This document shows positions 63,949 through 64,000 of a stretch of DNA of 64,000 bases, one piece after another. The notes under the pieces are model-generated. The model saw nothing but the letters and a program-made list of their open reading frames with translations. It did no database searches and was not told where the DNA came from. Location: contig JADMIL010000008.1 in NCBI GenBank assembly GCA_015478645.1, positions 35,818-99,817 on the forward strand, given 5' to 3'. Both the position numbers and the translations under genes were made by a program. The stretch comes from Candidatus Binataceae bacterium. Its GTDB lineage: Bacteria; Desulfobacterota; Binatia; Binatales; Binataceae. Numbering within the stretch: the stretch's first letter is position 1; each line of letters opens with the position of its first letter.

Positions 63949-64000
63949 GTGCGAAGAAAACTAGGGACATACTTGATGTGGGTGGCCATCCTGGGGATGG
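63949..64000 (+). CDS. Partial gene at the right edge, N-terminal signal sequence
   Basis: A GTG at 63949 preceded by GGAGGAGGGAATAAAG starts a frame open to the window end. The visible start MRRKLGTYLMWVAILGM has a basic N-terminus and hydrophobic core, so it looks like a signal peptide or first membrane helix. The product cannot be named from 17 residues. Confidence 0.55.
   Translation, partial: MRRKLGTYLMWVAILGM

Overview
The window is about 64 kb of GC-rich chromosome from a Gram-negative bacterium. LpxC, outer-membrane-type lipoproteins and an RlpA-like protein point to a diderm. Gene content (NtrY-type kinase, MoxR plus VWA pair, zinc-ribbon/DUF3426 protein, DUF151 nuclease) resembles deltaproteobacterial or Binatota-like environmental lineages; that placement is inference from gene style. 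No rRNA or CRISPR array was seen. One tRNA, Leu(CAG), is present.

Left part (1-28 kb), mostly + strand. It holds the hisS 3' end and aspS, a lipoprotein, alanine dehydrogenase (-), gcvH, a zinc-ribbon membrane protein (-), two glycosyltransferases, tRNA-Leu, valS, nadC, birA and an atypical EF-G-like GTPase. These are followed by a DUF2905 / NtrY kinase / response-regulator-LpxC operon, a QueC-like synthase, an NRDE protein (-), an FAD oxidoreductase, the MoxR and VWA genes, a DUF151 nuclease, a TPR membrane protein and a DsbA-like thioredoxin (-).

Middle (28.05-42.71 kb). This is a 14.65-kb integrated element bounded by two direct copies of a Xer/dif-like site. The right copy (42694-42721) is a near-canonical dif. 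The left copy (28043-28070) has an identical core but a degenerate XerD arm. No integrase or transposase gene was found, so the element is best read as an integrative element exploiting host XerC/XerD. It carries Mu-like packaging and morphogenesis genes on the + strand: Mor-like activator, VpaChn25_0724 family, gp27, gpG, tape measure, gp28 terminase, a tail chaperone with an A AAA AAC slippery site, gp29 portal and gp36. A six-gene - strand operon of Cys-rich unknowns includes a J-domain protein. No capsid, sheath, tube or baseplate gene was recognised, so it looks like a satellite or a heavily reduced prophage.

Right part (42.7-64 kb), mostly - strand. First comes debris (a pseudogene and an IS1595 remnant), then a cupin, a secreted protein, a TPR protein and dGTPase. 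RlpA and a metalloprotease-like lipoprotein (both +) follow, then NUDIX and recG. A pyrimidine operon is transcribed pyrR - pyrB fusion - pyrC - carA - carB, and uvrB lies upstream of it. The PyrB protein is fused to a PyrI-type zinc domain and a second PyrR-like phosphoribosyltransferase.

The switch from mostly + genes to mostly - genes across the dif-flanked element fits a replication terminus, which supports the dif call independently. The strongest leads are the Xer-integrated phage-like element, the frameshifted tail chaperone, the receiver-LpxC fusion and the PyrB-zinc-PyrR fusion.
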